Assembly (NCBI RefSeq): GCF_002884445.1
Contig: NZ_KZ614144.1
Span: 5,355,212-5,419,211, forward strand
Direction: 5' to 3'
Length of the DNA: 64,000 bases
Source of the DNA: Paenibacillus castaneae
GTDB lineage: Bacteria > Bacillota > Bacilli > Paenibacillales > Paenibacillaceae
Shown: piece after piece, positions 62,911-64,000 of the stretch
Layout of the letters: each line of letters starts with the position of its first letter
How positions within the stretch are numbered: the first letter of the stretch is position 1
Made by a program: the position numbers and the translations under genes
The notes under the pieces: generated by a model
What the model was told of the DNA's origin: nothing
The model's input: only the letters and a program-made list of their open reading frames with translations
The model's database searches: none

Positions 62911-63879
62911 CTAAAGCTTCACTGGCAGGCCGGTGCGCGCCGATTCATTAGCGGCAAGCGTCACTAGGTGCGTCAGCCAAGCGTCTTCGTAGGTAGAGCG
63001 GATTTTCGATTTATCCCCTGTACGAACTGCATGCAGGAATGCATCATTTTCCAGCTCATAAGGATTGCTGCGGTTGGCATAATCTGTTCTGCCCCCCGCT
63101 TCCACATCGACCAAACCGCCATGGCCCAGCTCAAGCACACCTTTATTGGTGTAAATATGCAGTCCCGAGCGGTCTCCTGCTGAAATGGCACATGTATTGC
63201 TTATTGTTGCAACCGCGCCTGAAGCCAGCTTAAGCGTAACGGTACCGACATCAGGAACAGAAACGCCCTCCTCTATGCTGGACATGATCCGATCCCCATA
63301 AGCAGCATAAACCTCGCTCACTTCTCCCACTGTGTAACGCAGCAAATCGACGATGTGAGTCGTCTGCTCGACGAATTGGCCGCCTGAGCCTTCCATTCTC
63401 CGCCACCAGCTTACACCCGGCATGGAGCCCATCCAATAACCTAGCGCCATACCCACCGTGCGCTCTCGCAGCAGCTCTCTCGCACGGTCTGTGCCGTCCA
63501 TATATCGGAAGTGATAACCAACCGATGTTATCAACTCTTTTGCTTCAATTTTTTTCAATATTGCATATGGCTCCTGCTCATTAACGCCAATAGGCTTCTC
63601 AACCAAGAAAGGTATGCTTCTTTCAATTAGAGCATTCTCAGCTTCACCATGCGCAAATGGCGGTACGCATATGTATACTGCGTCCAGCTTGCGATCATCA
63701 AGCATATTATGAATTGAATCATAGCCTCGCGCACCAGCAAACTGCGATGCTGCGCTATCAGCCTTTTGTTGGCTTGTCGCAACGAAAGCAGCTACCTGCA
63801 CGCCCTCGATTTTCGATAGCTTCTCCGCATGCATCATACCAAACCAGCCTGTACCTATAATTCCTATCTGAAGCGTCAT
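62911..63879 (-). CDS. Gfo/Idh/MocA family oxidoreductase
   Basis: NAD(P)-dependent sugar or inositol dehydrogenase-like protein of 322 residues. I start at MTLQIGIIGTGWFGMMHAEK because AAGGGG lies 9 bases upstream; the frame is open beyond this but without a start signal. Rossmann motif IGIIGTGWFGMMHAEKL (about 4-20), ICVPPFAHGEAE (about 73), the EKP catalytic motif in FLVEKPIGVNEQE (about 93), and WRRMEGSGGQFVEQTTHIVD (about 165, substrate His/Asp). Substrate unknown. Two bases after a terminator on its 3' side. Confidence 0.92.
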   Translation of the reverse strand: MTLQIGIIGTGWFGMMHAEKLSKIEGVQVAAFVATSQQKADSAASQFAGARGYDSIHNMLDDRKLDAVYICVPPFAHGEAENALIERSIPFLVEKPIGVNEQEPYAILKKIEAKELITSVGYHFRYMDGTDRARELLRERTVGMALGYWMGSMPGVSWWRRMEGSGGQFVEQTTHIVDLLRYTVGEVSEVYAAYGDRIMSSIEEGVSVPDVGTVTLKLASGAVATISNTCAISAGDRSGLHIYTNKGVLELGHGGLVDVEAGGRTDYANRSNPYELENDAFLHAVRTGDKSKIRSTYEDAWLTHLVTLAANESARTGLPVKL

Positions 63880-64000
63880 AGATGAATCCCCTTTCAGAAT
63901 GATCTTATATGATCGATTATACGTGCCAGTATGAGAGTAAGTCCATTTATTATCCGCTGGTACCCATTTTCCCGCTCTTTCATACACTACTATATCTAAG
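63880..64000 (-). promoter_or_regulatory. Upstream region of the Gfo/Idh/MocA gene
   Basis: A minus-strand TATAAT at 63917-63922 is a good -10 box; the best -35 is TGGACT 18 bases further upstream, a weak match. No other signal seen before the window edge. Confidence 0.5.

Noticed and set aside
63880..63987. N-terminal extension of the Gfo/Idh/MocA protein
   Set aside because: AAGGGG precedes the internal ATG at the Rossmann strand; the extra 36 residues match no domain and include the promoter region.
1..64000. CRISPR arrays, tRNA or rRNA genes, insertion sequences, prophage
   Set aside because: I saw no regularly spaced repeats, no tRNA-like cloverleaf, no ribosomal RNA sequence, and no transposase, integrase or phage structural genes.

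Overview
The window comes from a low-to-mid G+C, spore-forming Gram-positive of the Paenibacillaceae type. This rests on an S-layer-homology-anchored giant exoprotein, an LplA-like lipoprotein, sporulation protein YyaC, a comQXPA quorum-sensing locus, AGGAGG-like ribosome binding sites, CIRCE and T-box regulation, and a gene order resembling the Bacillus subtilis thiL-tsaE-tsaB-rimI-tsaD-ydiF-moaC-tatA-tatC-groES-groEL block (B. subtilis order from memory). Here that block is kept in order but split by inserted modules.

Layout. 1-9.0 kb: a histidine-phosphatase fragment, a solute-binding lipoprotein, and a 2197-residue secreted multidomain protein (phosphoesterase + GLUG + FIVAR + DUF4091 + SLH); the last two share a similar upstream region. 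9.5-12.2 kb: a decayed csaA gene, then groEL-groES with CIRCE. 12.2-15.6 kb: an ABC-ATPase remnant and a GH88 / heparinase-II-III-like pair for uronate polysaccharides. 15.7-17.6 kb: a TetR regulator and an ABC-2-type membrane protein with a palindromic operator. 17.8-23.1 kb: a post-transcriptional and motility module with two csrA genes, a broken GAF-protein gene, two structured hairpins with GGA in the loop, a very large flagellin with a GGA-loop leader hairpin, and two small flagellar-associated genes. 23.1-26 kb: a two-component system with a 7TM-DISM kinase. 26.4-30.4 kb: tatC-tatA, three molybdopterin genes and 5-FTHF cyclo-ligase. 30.5-32.5 kb: ABC-F ATPase. 32.5-36.9 kb: comA-comP-comX-comQ, followed by an ABC ATPase without a visible permease. 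38.1-38.5 kb: a cluster of DnaA boxes. 38.5-41.8 kb: a methyltransferase and leuA behind two tandem T-boxes. 41.8-45.8 kb: tsaD-rimI-tsaB-tsaE-thiL. 45.9-54.3 kb: YitT protein, HD-GYP and GGDEF proteins, two methyltransferase/DUF genes, a hydrolase, YyaC, DUF1128 and a hypothetical. 54.5-59.4 kb: galT-galE-galK with a divergent AraC regulator. 59.5-64 kb: FAD oxidoreductase, YflT-like stress protein, CorA-like transporter and a Gfo/Idh/MocA dehydrogenase.

How it works together. Two regulatory hubs stand out. The first is a CsrA module in which csrA, candidate CsrA-binding hairpins and the flagellin leader sit within about 1.5 kb. The second is a complete ComX-type quorum-sensing cassette whose 56-residue pheromone precursor is easily missed. 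Several genes are recent wrecks (csaA, the GAF protein, an ABC ATPase, a small secreted protein), showing that the inserted segments are turning over while the housekeeping block stays intact. No rRNA, tRNA, CRISPR array, IS element or prophage was seen.
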